A stretch of DNA of 64,000 nucleotides from Panagrolaimus kolymaensis (GCA_028622995.1 JAJQJQ010000119.1:1-64000), one strand, 5' to 3'. Positions 35,344 through 48,044 are shown, counted from the first letter of the stretch. Notes: generated by a model not told the origin, from the letters alone. Translations and numbers: made by a program.

Positions 35344-36713
35344 CTAGGAAGGATTAGCATTAACAATTCCATTATCAATTGTTGGAACCTTGATTTGAGT
35401 TGTAATGCCCACTGAAGATGAATTATTACGAAATATAAATTTAAGTTTAAAGATTTGTATCACTCTTTTTCGATATGGACTAATAATAGTTATTGCAGCA
35501 ATGGGATTAAAAACTGGAACCCAACCAAGAAAAAAAGACAAAAATAACGAAATATTCAAATTTTCTATTTTTAAAAACATCATTAAACATAAGCATATTA
35601 TTGGGATGTCACTCACAAGAAATGGGCCAATCGCCTAAAATACATAATTATTTTGGGTTAAAATAATGGAAAAAATTGGCATTTAGCAGGCTACTGGAAA
35701 ATAAACTTGATTTTGTGTTTTCTTAGTGGACTACTAACCTGAATCATTAAAGTTTTATGAAATTGTAAATTAAGCAATTTCGACCCAGAAAAGGACGAGA
35801 TATGATTTTGTAATTTTTTAGTTATCGCTATACTATAATAAATAATTAATCCATCGCTAATTCCAGAAAATAAAAATAAAAAACCATATGGAATAATAAA
35901 TGATATGCGGTCCTACAAAGTAAATAATTCTATAAATTTAAAATGGTTCTCCTATGTTTTTAAATGGAAAATGGAAGCGAGTCAGGATCCCAAAAAAGAG
36001 GAAAAAATTATAAACATACAGTTTTAGTTGCAGCAAAAGTTGGACCATTAGGATATTCATCCAACCAAAATTCAGTTTTTAAAGCATCTTTAAATTCTTC
36101 ATAATGTTCTGAATTTGGTGGATAACACCAAATAAATCCAAGCAAGAGTAAAACAAATGTAAAAAATAGCAACGCATAAGCTAAAGTTACACGTGCAAAG
36201 CTGATAGTTTTATTTCTAGAAAAAAATTTTTGAAGAAAAAAATATATTTCAAATTTGCATATTTTTTTCACTAAAAACAGCTTAATAAAAAAATGTTGAA
36301 ATTATCTTACTTGCAAATAGATAAATATCGAATATGAAATGGAATACACATAGCATTCATAGAAGTTAAAACGCATGTAGCGTAGAGATTAATAATTATG
36401 GACCCTGTAATTGAACTCCAAACTTGGCTTCCAATAATTAAGTAAACAGATCGATTAAGGATAATAACTTGCTAGAAAAAGAAATTATTTTTTTTTACTA
36501 TAAACAAAAGAATAAATTTACTAATTGAGCCAACAAAGTTAAAAAACATATAATTATATCAAGCAAACAATTTTGAATTAAAATCATTGAAATTTGTTTC
36601 ATATTCGTTTTATTTACAGTTATCACCAAATAAATTAATAATATATTGCCGGAAAAGCCTATCATTGAAGCCAAAATATCGTTGTAACGCAAAAGTTGCA
36701 ATAATAAAGTCAT
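35344..36713 (-). CDS. Srd/Str-like seven-transmembrane chemoreceptor 3
   Basis: Five exons on minus: 36713-36522, 36471-36311, 36215-36020, 35912-35739, 35634-35344; 337 aa. Same splice positions as receptors 1 and 2, but exon 2 is 6 nt shorter (LIIGSQVWSSITGS replaces the GSPLHVLGF stretch) and the last exon is the longest. TM1 GNILLIYLVI, loop WCYPPNSEHYEEF, WLDEYPNGPTF and NPIAAITIISPYRKRV are kept. It sits beside galectin-like pseudogene 3, as the other receptors sit near theirs. Confidence 0.82.
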
Positions 36714-37948
36714 TTTTAACTTTTTTCAACAAATAAAAATAGTAAAAACTGAATAAATAAAATTTAAATACTTTGACAAGCTTTTTTATAAATGGAAATG
36801 AAAATGGTTTATTACTCTCTAATCTGCTGCCCCCAACTTTTTTTAAATTAGTAAGGTAAGATGAAAAATGTAATTAAAATATATATGTATTAAGATGGAC
36901 AAAAAGTTCTCGAAAAATTATTTTTAATGAAATAATAAACTCATTAATAAATTTTGTAATTTTTTTTCCGCCTGAACTTTGTCCATTTTAGGATAATTAC
37001 TTATTTTTTTTTGATTAATAAGAGCTTAAAAGCTTAAATGCTCAGTAAATTAATTCAACTTATTTATTAATTATAGATGGCAGACAACATTTTGAATAAT
37101 TAAAAAAAATGTGTATTTAGGAAATAAAAAAACACAAAATTATGAAACTTTTTTTTGATAAAATTTATAATTATTTTTCTTTCTTTTTAAGTTCGAATTT
37201 TCTTTTTGTAAGCCCACAAAAATACGCGGAATAATTTATGTATATTAATCGATATAAAATAAAAATTTTTTAATAATTTTGTTTTAAAGCCTTTATATTT
37301 TCCTTATCACAAGCTTTATCGTTTTGTCAAGATGGGTATATGATTATGCTATATATCGTCCGCGGCATAATCACATTGGCCAGGGAATTTTTTATCAATC
37401 CATTCCCTAATGAATAAAGCATATTTAACAATCCACAAAAAAAAAATAGAGATGCCAACTTGGAAACACGAGCAAGAGTCATGACCCAAAATTAAGGAAC
37501 CACAATAATGTCATCATTATTAGCATTACTTTGGTGGAAAAAAAATTATAATTATTTACAAAAAATTTAAAAAAAAATAGTTTTTTTCAAACAAACTCTT
37601 TTGACTAAAAAGAAAAAAGATTGTCTTTAAAAACAATAAAATATTCAAAAAAAAAACGCATTTATGTGCGCAAAGAAATGATGACTCAATGCAGTGAAAC
37701 TGATAAATTTTTATTTATTTTAGTTTCTTTTATACTCATTTTTTTGTTTTTGTTTTGTTTCTAAGGTCGATACTTTTCACAGCTTTTGTTGAAGCAACAA
37801 GGTCACAAAATATGAAGAAAAAATAATAAACAAATTTAGAATAAACAATTTGGGTTGATTAGTAAATTTCTAATTGGACATTTAAAAATGCATTAATAAA
37901 GTTTATTTTGATCCATTATATTTATGTCAGAAAATTAATTAACTAATT
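36714..37948. other. intergenic, nothing recognised
   Basis: AT-rich; no supported gene or repeat. Confidence 0.45.
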
Positions 37949-39423
37949 TCAACATTTAAAATTTTGTTTAGGACCATAAACAAAATATTTTGGATAATAT
38001 TTTTCATATGGACAAGCCGAGCCACTAACATATTTGTTTTCCAAATCCATAATATTAGGTGTGAAAATGGATTCATTATTATTTTGGTGACGCAAGAATA
38101 CATCCAACAAAAATTAAAAAGTATTACATAAATTTTAGAGCAATTTCAGCTTTTTTAATTTCATTTTCGCGCAATGGAAGAGGACTCCATGTTGGAAATC
38201 CGAAATTTCATTCAAAAAAATTATAAAATTTTCCAGAAGAATTTTGATATGCTTCAATTTGAATTCGATTTATTGCTCCTTTTGGACATAAACTCTCTCT
38301 CAATTCAAATTCAATCATTTCATTTGGCGATAAAATTTCTTCCAAATCTATGGTTGCAATAGTTCGAAAAATAGTTGAATTTTTTATTTTAAGCGAATGT
38401 GGATTGGAATCATTTGGTGGATCAAAAGTTGTATAATTAAGTTTGGTGTTTGGTTTAAAAATATCCAAGAAGCTTTCATCACAATGAATTTTAGAAAATG
38501 TTGGTTCTGCCTTTGCATATTTGACTATCAAAAATTGTTCATCTCTCTTATTTTTAGTTGCATTAATTCTTTTCCAATTTCCTCCATATTTCATAGATTC
38601 CACATTAGCATTAGGGAAATAATTAATTTTTTCATAATTTATCCATAAAGAATTTTTTTCACCTTCACTAACAAGAGTCACATTAATTATTTGTCCTGGC
38701 GCAAAAGTTTGATTGTTGAATTCTAAATTTCCATAAATTTTTGTGGAATTATCACTGACACTCGCAATTATTTTTGAATTCACCAAATCCATAGTTAATT
38801 TATATTGTTTGTAACGGTATGAAGCATAATAAAACATCGAATTATATATTCGAAATTCAATCCATATTTTTTTGGTGTCATTAAAAGTTTGGCCAATAAA
38901 TTCAAATGTATATTTTGCTTGATCAGATTCAAGAGGTTCAAGTTCGATTTTATTTTGTAATTTATTAAAAGGTTTTTCTTTTACCAGCATTTTTGGCCAT
39001 AATAAATTATCAAATGAATTTGGGGGTTTGAGAATTTGGCCGACCTCTTTTTCAGGCATTATTCCATCAAATAAATTTTCATTGCATCCTGAATATTGAC
39101 AAGTTGAATAGCTTGGAGTAAAAGTTAATGGATATTCTTTAACTTTTTTGAATTTATTAGACAAAGACATTGGATTTGAATCATCCTAAAATAAACATTC
39201 CAATAACAAAAAATTTAATACAAAAACTTACATAACAACTTGTGGCCCAATAATTTTGGCACATCGAAGTAAAAGTTATACAAAGTTTTGTAGGGCAGTC
39301 AATTTTAAAGCATTTTTACTGTTGTTGATAATTTCGCCATGATAACATTGAAATTTTTCCGCAAATGAAAATAAAAAAATTATTGAAATAAATACTAGTA
39401 ACAAATAATGATTGAACAACATT
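37949..39423 (-). pseudogene. Three-finger/galectin-like copy 3, dead
   Basis: Exon 1 39423-39232, exon 2 from 39185. Signal peptide MLFNHYLLLVFISIIFLFSF and FQCYHGE are intact, but a one-base shift near 39307-39313 (after NNSKNA) puts the IDCPTKLC part out of frame. Exon 2 is open to 38208 (CQYSGCNEN, FEFIGQTFND, PGQIINVTLVS, MKYGGNWK, ELRESLCPK) and then meets TGA where paralogues have a Trp codon after NFFE. Further shifts occur before the final YGPKQNFKC at about 37980. At least three lesions, so a true pseudogene. Confidence 0.85.
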
Positions 39424-40652
39424 ATTTGTTGAAAGTCAAAGTGAAATAAATCCACGCATTTTTATTTTTTATTTTTTTGATTCAAATTGTATTCTTTTTT
39501 TTATGTATCCAATTTAGAGGGATGGATTAAAGTTTTTTTATTATGTTGCACAAAACCAAAAAATAATATCCAATTAAAACCACAAATTTTGTGCTTATTT
39601 TTTGTAGCATTAATTCAATTACTTGCTTTGTTATGAAGGGGGAATTTTGCACTAATGGTTATTTCAAAAATAATTAATTTTGCGTAGGTTTTATGTATAA
39701 TTGAGCTTAAAATTTTTTTAAAATCTCAGAAAAACTTTTCGTCTATTTGTCAACTTTTTTAGAATCACTATCTTTAACAAAAATTAAAAAATGGCTAAAA
39801 TAAAATATTCAAATCAAAAACAAAACAAAAAAAGAGTAAAGAAAAAGACATATGTTTGAAAAATAGAAAAATTGTAAAAAAAATCCTTGTCTTTTTTTCT
39901 AAGACAAAATTTTTGTGTCTCTCATTTTTGTTTGCTTGTTTGAGTGTTTGTTTTGATCATGAAAGGAGGTCGTCGTCAAAATGTGACACGGAATACAAAA
40001 TAAAAGAACCATTCATTTTTTGAGTGCCCCTTTTTTGTTTCAATTGTTGGTTCACATTTTCTCTTTGCATGCTTTTTTCTCGATGATGCGGCGATGGTTT
40101 ATGTAAGAATTAAAATCACAAAAAATAATTCAAGAAAAAAATTTAAAACGTTTTTTGGAAGTGAAACCACAATGTAATTTCATCTACCAACCAACCCTAA
40201 TATTTTCGTTCATTCATTTTTTTAAACACTTCATTCAAAAAATTAAATGGAAGTGATTGATTGCAGCGGAAAGAAAAAAAAAGTAAAAATATAAAGTCAT
40301 ACTAAACGAATCAAAGTTAAGTTTGTTTATTTTTGCTTTCTTTTATTTTTATAGGCCTATAAATGACGCAAGTAATTTACTATTCAACGAAGAAATAGAT
40401 GACTGAATTCTAACTAACTACATATGGGAGTAAACAAGGTAGATATTAAAATAGTCATCCAAGAAACAAAAGAAATGGCCAAATACAAGTGTAAATTATT
40501 GTTGTTGACGAATAAATTGGCGTTGATCAAAGAAAGTTTAGAAACATGTTGCATAATCTTTGTCAACAAAAGTTGAAAGGTTGGTATAAAAACCCAATCT
40601 AAGAGTTCAATAAAAATAACAAAATTTTCTTTTAGTTTTTATATTTTAAAAA
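39424..40652. other. intergenic; conserved galectin-like upstream block at 39506-39540
   Basis: The block ATCCAATTTAGAGGGATGG plus ATTAAAG matches 16874-16903. The right part is the promoter of the His-rich gene, with GGTATAAAAACCC near 40581 as a TATA-like element. No other gene seen. Confidence 0.5.
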
Positions 40653-40977
40653 ATGAGACTTTTAATTGTATTATTTCTTTTTTTGGTTTGCATAACTGCA
40701 ATTACTATTGCTGGACCGTAAGTTTTTTTTACTTTTATCACTAAAACAAAAAAAATTATTTTCTATTCTACTTTTTTTTAGTTTGAATCAACAAAACCGA
40801 GAAAAGCGCTTTTTATTTGGTTTATTTGGGCACAGCCATGAACATCATCACGGCCATGATGACAACCATAATCATCACGACAGCCATGAAAATCACAACA
40901 ACAATCATCATGGTGGTAGCCATTGGTTAGCTAAACGTGAAATGATGTATGAAGGCAGTGGTGGTGGAGGACCATAA
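40653..40977 (+). CDS. Histidine-rich secreted peptide precursor 2
   Basis: Exons 40653-40717 and 40782-40977, the same intron position and phase as 26734-27100; 86 aa. Signal peptide MRLLIVLFLFLVCITAITIAG, then NREKR, FLFGLFGHSHEHHHG, a His/Asn/Asp-rich stretch, GGSHWLAKR and a shorter EMMYEGSGGGGP tail that lost the second His block. The strictly shared core between two KR sites (FLFGLFG ... SHWLA) looks like the functional mature peptide. Confidence 0.76.
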
Positions 40978-41552
40978 TATGGATCAACGACAATATTAAC
41001 TTTTTTTTATTTCTAAAGATAGCAAATTATGAAATTTATTATGTAAATATTTGTATAAAAATACTTCGATTTAAATTTAAATAAACGTTTGTTTTGAAAA
41101 ATTTTTTACGCTATCTATAGTATCAAAAAATTTATCTCCAATAAAAGATTGAAATATCTGCATTGATTTATTTTACTAATGATGTTAGGGCTATTACTTA
41201 AAGATGACGTTGTTTGGTTCCATTTTTACCCTTAGAGGGTAAAGGTTGACCACAAAAAACAACAACAAAAAAAGGCATGCCTTTGCTTTATTTTTCTAAA
41301 AAAATGAAAAACAAAGAAAGATAAATCATGCACAACCCACCAAAAGTTTCCTAGATAAAAATCATTTATTTTTATTGATCAAAATGGAAATCTTTTTTTT
41401 TATTGATTTGCTTGCAACTCATTTTTTTGATGAAGAAATAATGACGAAATATTAAATTGATTTTCTTGTAAAAAAGTTCAGAATAACATTCTTCTTTCTA
41501 ATTTTTTTGTGGATTAAAAGACTTTCCTTGAAAGTTGAACTATTTTTCGGGC
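40978..41552. other. intergenic, nothing recognised
   Basis: No supported feature apart from AATAAA-like signals after the peptide gene (about 41080). Confidence 0.4.
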
Positions 41553-42518
41553 ATGGCATCTCACGAATCCAATAAATCCAGCATGTCGAAATTTTATGAA
41601 AAGTAAGTTTGTATCTTTAAAAATGGGCCTATCTATGTATGTATGTGCCCCCAATGTGATCCAAGGGTTTTTTTCTTCACCAAAACTGTTTTCATCGTTA
41701 AAATTTAATTAAATTCCGTATATATTTTTAGAAAATATTTTGAAAATATGGAAAAACTTCTTTCGGAAAACTGTCTTAAAAATGGTGGCATCGTTATTCA
41801 ACTACGTTTTCCAATTCGACTTGAATTAGAAAATGATAAATTATTTATTTCAATGGTGGGAAAAGCATCCAAAAATTATGATGTTGCTGAATGTGATGAA
41901 GAACTCCTTAAAGTCAGTTTCGATTTTTTATTTTATTTATTTTTTGTTTATTTTTTCTTAAACTTTAGCCATGCATAAAAGTTAGTTTCGGTCAATATAT
42001 GGAAATTAAAAAAATCATTGAAGAACAAACAGAAAAAGTGCAAAATTATTTAAAATTGTTAAAAAATGAAAATGAAGGTATTGAATTTGTTTCAATAAAT
42101 TTTAATGAAAAATAAAAAAATATTTTTAGAGACGCAAAAAATATTGAATGAAATTTCTTCTTTTTCTATTAGAGCGTTAATGGAATTTTGTGAAGAGAAT
42201 CGCACATTTTTACCAATGCAATTAAATAAGTTTTTGAAAACTTGCCAAAGCTTTCACAAAGCTTTATATACAGATTTGGACGTGAAATTAATTGAAGAAT
42301 ACCAAATTCCATCGGTTAAAGAATTCTGTGAAGATATTAATGAAGTGAGTAAAGGTCAGAATTCGACCCGTGCTAAAAAAAGAATCCATAGAAACCCAAA
42401 CACATTTATTGATAATTTGGAGCATTCAAAAAGTTTATCATCCAAAAAATCTCGTATAGCTTCATCAAATGTTTTGAAAACTCAAGAAAATATGAATGTG
42501 AAATTAGCAGTGGAGTAA
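41553..42518 (+). CDS. Unrecognised four-exon protein
   Basis: Exons 41553-41602, 41732-41912, 41969-42077, 42130-42518; all GT-AG and phase-consistent; about 242 aa. It starts MASHESNKSSMSKFYEK, has a predicted beta-rich part (GGIVIQLRFPIRLEL), a helical middle (KKIIEEQTEKVQNYLKLL, FSIRALMEFCEEN) and a basic, Ser-rich tail (RAKKRIHRN, SSKKSRI) that may be a nuclear signal. No domain recognised. It lies just upstream of a Cys-rich frame at 42583-42900; I found no donor of the right phase to join them. Confidence 0.58.
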
Positions 42519-42582
42519 TAAATTTCAATAATTAATATAATGAAAAACATTTTAATTTTTTAGCTCTCATTATCGACCCTTC

Positions 42583-42900
42583 ATGAACAAGCCAATAAAT
42601 ATAAACTACCATCCATTAGGAATTACAACCATCGGAATTTTAAACGGTTGGAAGAAAAGAAGCTGCATAAGATGTCGGCGAAAATTTAATCTTTCGCCAG
42701 ATACGGTAGTCGTAACACATTATGAAATATATCAATTTCAAAATAAAGCTACGAATTTCAAACAATATTCAAAAGGTGTACGAACTTATTGTGATTCGAA
42801 ACTTTGTATCAAAGCTGCATTCCCTTACGCAACGAAGGAATGTTTTGTTAGTGATTTGAATAATGAAAATACACTAAAAATTATTGAACAAATTATTTGA
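42583..42900 (+). CDS. Unrecognised small Cys-containing protein or 3' exon
   Basis: Open frame of 105 aa from an ATG, also open upstream to an AG acceptor at 42563 (TTTTTTAG). It has C-x2-C (SCIRCRR) and a later C-x4-C (TYCDSKLC), a possible zinc site, in a mixed sequence (GILNGWKK, VVVTHYEIYQF, KECFVSDL). It could be the last exon of the preceding gene through an unseen donor, or a separate gene. Family unknown. Confidence 0.45.
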   Translation: MNKPININYHPLGITTIGILNGWKKRSCIRCRRKFNLSPDTVVVTHYEIYQFQNKATNFKQYSKGVRTYCDSKLCIKAAFPYATKECFVSDLNNENTLKIIEQII

Positions 42901-44859
42901 AATTTGAAACACTTAATTATCTTCTTCTTTTTTTTGAATTTTACTATTCGTTTTTTTGGTAATAAATTCGCTAAAACAAATTTTGTTGTTAACAAAAATA
43001 AACAAAAAAATGTTTTTGGAGTAAATTAAAGATGCATCATTTTAGTTGCTTAAAATATTCAATGGCTTAAAAAGCTTAAAGAAAAGAAAATGCAAGCGAC
43101 TGATGACTAAAAATAAAAGGAAAAAAATTTTGAGCTCAGAAAAATTTAATGAATAAAAATGAAAACAACCATTTTTCAAAAAATACTTTTGGTCATGTCT
43201 GTGAAATATGTATGTTAATTCAGTTTTCAGAAGCCTCAAAAAATTTCAGAGTGCCTTTATTTGTCCCGATAAAAGTTGTTTATTTTCTCATTAAACTTTG
43301 ATCTGAACAATTTCACCATTGTGGTTCTTATAATTTGTGTAGGATGCCACCCCATAAGCTTGTGGTTTGAATTTTAATTAAATTATTATGACGACCTCTT
43401 CGTAATATGCTTCTCATTAAAAAAATGTTTTTTTTTATTAAAATAAATCGGAAAGTTTTTTGTGAAATATAAAAACGTAAATTTTATTTCTCTGATATCC
43501 GTGTTTTCAAATTCAAAAACAAAACAAAAAAGCAATAACAAAAAAATATTCAAACAAAAATAAAGGAAAAAAGACATTTTTTATTTAATTTATTTTTAAC
43601 CTTTTAAAAATCGATAATACATATTTTTATCAACGATAAAAAAAAAGCTGTTGCATTGAATGTTTTTTTCTTTTCCTTTCTTTTTTTTTATCAAATGCTT
43701 TTTTGATATAAAAGTAAACAAGAACTCGATAACAGAAATGAATGACTTTTCTGTTTATTTTTCTTTGCTAAAAAAAGCAATTTTTATTATTATTCACTAA
43801 TATAAATAAATAAACAAACAAAAATGAACCAACCAAACCGAGAAAAATGCTTTTTATAAGAAATGACGATATCCACGTTCTTATTTAGAACATAATTATT
43901 TATAAAAAAAATTATGTGTTAAACGACAGACCAGTTTTTTGATATATGATTGCTTTTCACTTGTTAAATCACGATTTTATTTGTAGATATCTTGAAAAAA
44001 TTTCTTAATTAATTTGGTTGGAACGATATCGCTGTCAATTATATTTTATTTTTAACACGACACCCTATGCTTTTATTTTCATAACGATTTATTAATACGA
44101 TTAATTAGATCGTTCCCAATGGCATCCATGAAAATTTTTTTATTTGTTTATTTATTTATTTATAATAAGTTAGGCGACTTTGTTTTATTTTGTGAGATTT
44201 CAAAGCTTTTCATTTTTAAGAGTTACTAGCTTAATCTTTATTTGAGACATGTCAAAAAACCCCTGGAGGCGGAAAATCTCTTCCAAAAAACCATCTCTGT
44301 AATTAATTATGAATTATTAAAAATGATTCGTCTCGAGAATCGATTTTGTGAAAATTCCTTGTTTTTGCTAAAATTTGATAAAGATTAATTATTATTTCGT
44401 TAGAATATCGTGAAAAATAATATTTTATAGCAATTCCCTTTAAAAAATAAACAAAAACATGCCATTTTTAAAAAATCGATTCTCAGAACGAATGATTTTT
44501 AATAATTCATAATTAATTACTGAGACGGCTTTTTGGAGAGATTTTCCGCCAGCAGGGGTTTTTTGACATGCTCTTTCAGATTCTGCAAGAATTCGGACCG
44601 AAAGTATACGATATTTCCAAAGTTGGATCTCGAAACTAAAATCTGAGATTAATCTTGGAGCGAAAAAACACCCTTAAACAAAACCTCAAGACCTTTAATA
44701 ATTAATGATAAAACATTTATAGAAGTATCACCCTTTCATCCTGGAAAAAAAGCCAATTGAAATCGGCTAACCATGCGATACCACCCTGTATAGGAAACTT
44801 TGTGGGTTTATCTTGAAATTTTTTATAAATATATTCGATTTTTTATAAGTGATGATAAA
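42901..44859. other. intergenic with a foldback MITE
   Basis: Apart from the inverted-repeat element at 44248-44570 I see no gene or repeat. Confidence 0.5.
44248..44570. mobile_element. Foldback MITE, arms of about 100 bp
   Basis: Left arm CATGTCAAAAAACCCCTG ... GCGGAAAATCTC ... AATTAATTATGAATTATT ... GAGAATCGATTTT is matched in reverse complement by the right arm ending at 44570, with about 10% differences. The roughly 110 bp between the arms is AT-rich. No clear target duplication could be read, so the family is open. Confidence 0.78.
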
Positions 44860-47136
44860 ATGAAAAAATTATTTATTCAAGAACAATTAAGAATTTACAC
44901 TCAAATTGATTATGATAATGCTAGAACTTTAGAATCATTTTTAATTGTTCCAGCTTCTCCAGGGGTTTGTAATTTTTTTATTTGCATATTTCTTCTTTCT
45001 TTTTTGGCAAATTCTCAAAAGTGATTAAAAGTAGAAAAGAAGAACCAAAAAAAAGCAAACAGAAAAAAAATTTAAAAAATGGAAACATTCTTTCAACCCC
45101 AACTTTTTCCCTCAAAAAAATAATAAATTAATTTTCAGTCTTTTGGAAAACCACCATTACCAAATAAAAATCCTTTTAATGAATATATTTCTCAGAAATT
45201 TTCTTTACCTCGTCCAATAATTAATTATATCCTGAATTCGGCCACAACAAATCCACCAATTCTTAGAGCTTTATTTGAATCATGCAAACATTTATTTATA
45301 CTTCAAAAAACTCCAATTTGTTATAATTTGATTATAGAAAAAATATCATCAACAAAAAGTATTATTATTCAAGGGCAAAGTTTAACATTTTCAAAAATTG
45401 AAAACCTTCCTTCCAAATTTCAACGATTATTAATTGTGAATTCAATTTCAATTATTTCATCAAAGGATTCAAAATTTTTATTATCCACTTTAATTTCACG
45501 AATTCGGCGTTGTGATGCAAGATTTATTTTTTTGAAGCATCAAAATTTGTCTTGGCAAGAATTCCAATTTTTTGTTAATCCACAAAAAAATGGGGTAAAC
45601 ATCACTTTGTCCAATCACTTTATCCAATCGAGTGAAAATTTTCACTCGATTGGCGAATTGTTCTTTATTTTTTGAGTGAATTCTCTTGTTTTTTTATACA
45701 AATTTAAAAAAAAATTGAGTGAATTTGTTTTACAGTAAAGTTGATTATTGAGAAACACTTAATTTTTTACTCCCATTATTACCATATTTTTATAAATTAA
45801 AATCATAGTAACCTATTTGGTAAATTATTTATTTTTTTCTATGAGAAATGACACATAATTATGTTTATTTAGTTATGGGTATTTAAAATATGCAAATTAC
45901 AATTTTTTAAAGATAGTGTAGCTTGTTGGCATTACAGTTGTGTTAAAATAATAATAAAAAATAAATCTAATTTTTTTGGTCTATGTTATGATTCATTTGA
46001 TAATTTTAGCTATCTCATTATGGGGAATACTTTAATGACATGCCGATAGTAGTTAATTCTACCTCTGAATACATGTTTCATAAGTCACAAGCTTTAAATT
46101 TCGATTATACAATTCAAAAGTATCAGTTTCGTGTCCTCTTTTAGAATTAAAGCTTACGGATTAAGAATTCAAAAGTATACTAAATTATAAAGAATTAAAT
46201 ATTTGAGCCATAACCACTGATACGGAACTCCGACAAATTAACTTAGAACTCGATATATAAATTTATAGTCAAAACTTTAATTGGTAATAATACCTCTGAA
46301 CTATTAATTCCCAGTAACATAAAAATAAGTGTTATATTGATAAAGAACTTGGAATTCCCAAAAAAATTTGGATTAGGAATTTGAAAATTCCTTCTTTTGT
46401 GTGAAACCCTTTTCGCCAATCGAGTGAAAATTTCACTCGATTGGATAAAGTGCTTTGTTAGATTGGACAAAGTGACGTCGCACCACAAAATGTTGAGGTT
46501 TTTCTTTTCACTCATGGAAAAATTACGAATTCTAATGGAGAACTTGCAACTTTTGTTGAAATCATGGAACAATTACCTTTGGTAAGAAAATTATTGTAAG
46601 TGCATTTTAGGTAATTTAAAATTTATCATATCCATAGTAAAGCATATGTAAGTGTCTGTGTTGAGTCCAGATGAACACTTACTTTGTCAAGACTTCATAG
46701 TATTATTAATTTTAGTGTTCATGTGTCTCTTCTGTTTGATATTTAATTTCCAAAAAATTTATTAAATTTTTTTTTATAAATTTTTCTTCTTCAGATTATC
46801 CGGTTTCAAAGTAACTAAAACTACCTCTTCCGAGTTGGTTTCTCTTACATTTAAAAATAAATTAGAATATTTTTTTATTGGAAATGTAACCAATCGCTTT
46901 GCATTTAATGATTTTGAAGAATTTGTTAAAGTAAATTTTTTTTTATTTTACTTTCACCACTGAATATATTATTTTATATTTAGAAGAATGCAGCCCCTAA
47001 TAACCCTCGATTTACTATTAAATTTCAATCAGGTACTCCACCTTCAATTCTTACGAACTTTAAAAATTCAATAATACAAACAAAGTTGAAAAAACGATTT
47101 CTTAAAGCTCGCTTTTCTTTTTTGTTATCTAAATAA
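44860..47136 (+). pseudogene. F-box-like family gene 1, split by a MITE
   Basis: Exons 44860-44964, 45139 to about 45592 (broken), 46483-46595, 46795-46930, 46984-47136. After the N-terminus MKKLFIQEQLRIY, exon 2 has FSLPRPIINYILNS ... CKHLF, the F-box-like opening shared with 50928-51785 and 57406-58390. The frame reads VNPQK and then enters transposon sequence, where it stops; past the element it resumes as NVEVFLFTHGK and runs through LPLVRKLL and two more exons. Everything but the insertion is intact, so the disruption is recent. F-box proteins recruit substrates to SCF ubiquitin ligases; here this is inferred from the short N-terminal motif. Confidence 0.7.
45593..46482. mobile_element. 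Mutator-like MITE with long terminal inverted repeats
   Basis: The left end has CACTTTGTCCAATCACTTTA and an inner palindrome AATCGAGTGAAAATTTTCAC TCGATTGGCGAA; the right end carries the reverse complement (CACTTTGTCCAATC, eight extra bases, then the same inner palindrome). The insertion sits in an exon, with CCACAAAAAAATG on the left and CCACAAAATG on the right as a probable 10-bp target duplication (A-run changed). TIR length and 9-10 bp duplication suggest Mutator-like. About 890 bp, no coding. Confidence 0.75.
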
Positions 47137-48044
47137 ATAAATTATTGCCACTTTTATAGTTTTGCCCTACTTTTTTTGAATTTTTTCTTGTTTTTTTTTT
47201 AAATATTTTCATTTTGTATATAAATTTTATATTATTATTAAAATTTCACAAACAACTCCCAGAAGTGATATGTAAATATGTATATTTCCAAATTAATTTT
47301 TTCTTTACAAAGAGACAAGAACCAAATCTTGAAATGCATTGATTATTAAAGGCGAAAAAAAATTCAAACAACCTTGCTAAAGGAAATTATGACTTCACAT
47401 TTTTTTGTTATTCTCTTTTGCCAATAATTTTTGTTTGTCCGTCGTATGCTTTTTGACCATCTTTAATTCCGATAAACTTTTTTATTCGTTCAATAAAAAA
47501 AACAACCAACACGATTCAAGCTGAATGGACTAAAATATAAACTAAAAATTGCTCATACAACCAAGATCTTTTTTGAAAATAAAAAAGGAAAAAAAAATTA
47601 TAATAAAATAATAAAGTAAAGATTTTTTTCTACCGTTTCTTCACCAGACAGGAAAAAAGACAAAGAACACTCGCGCTGTAGTAGTTCGTGTAGATCTCTA
47701 GGCTGGTTAATTGCGGATAAAATGAAAAAGATGCTTTTATTTAAAAAAATTAAAAATTGATCGTTTCCAACAAAAACGTTTTTTAGTTCGGCGATGGAAT
47801 TTTTGGTGATGACTAACCAACATTTATTTTTTATTTTTTGTCGACAGATTGAGCAGCGTATTGAAACGATGTTTATTGTAAGAAATATCTTTTTTTTTGC
47901 TGCGAACTTTTCATACAAGATTAAAATAAAAAGCAAGAAAGCAAGAAATAAAAAACATAGACGGCGCCGATGAAAAAAATTGCTGATCGAAAAGAATAAA
48001 TATCATTTTCATATTTTTTTCTGGTTGCTTAAGGTGAAGAAAAT
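47137..48044. other. intergenic, nothing recognised
   Basis: The short open frames here are AT-driven; no supported feature. Confidence 0.4.

Noticed and set aside
42064..42583. Fusion of the 41553-42518 gene with the 42583-42900 frame
   Set aside because: The acceptor at 42563 needs a phase-2 donor, and none with a usable GT was found in the preceding exon, so they are listed separately.
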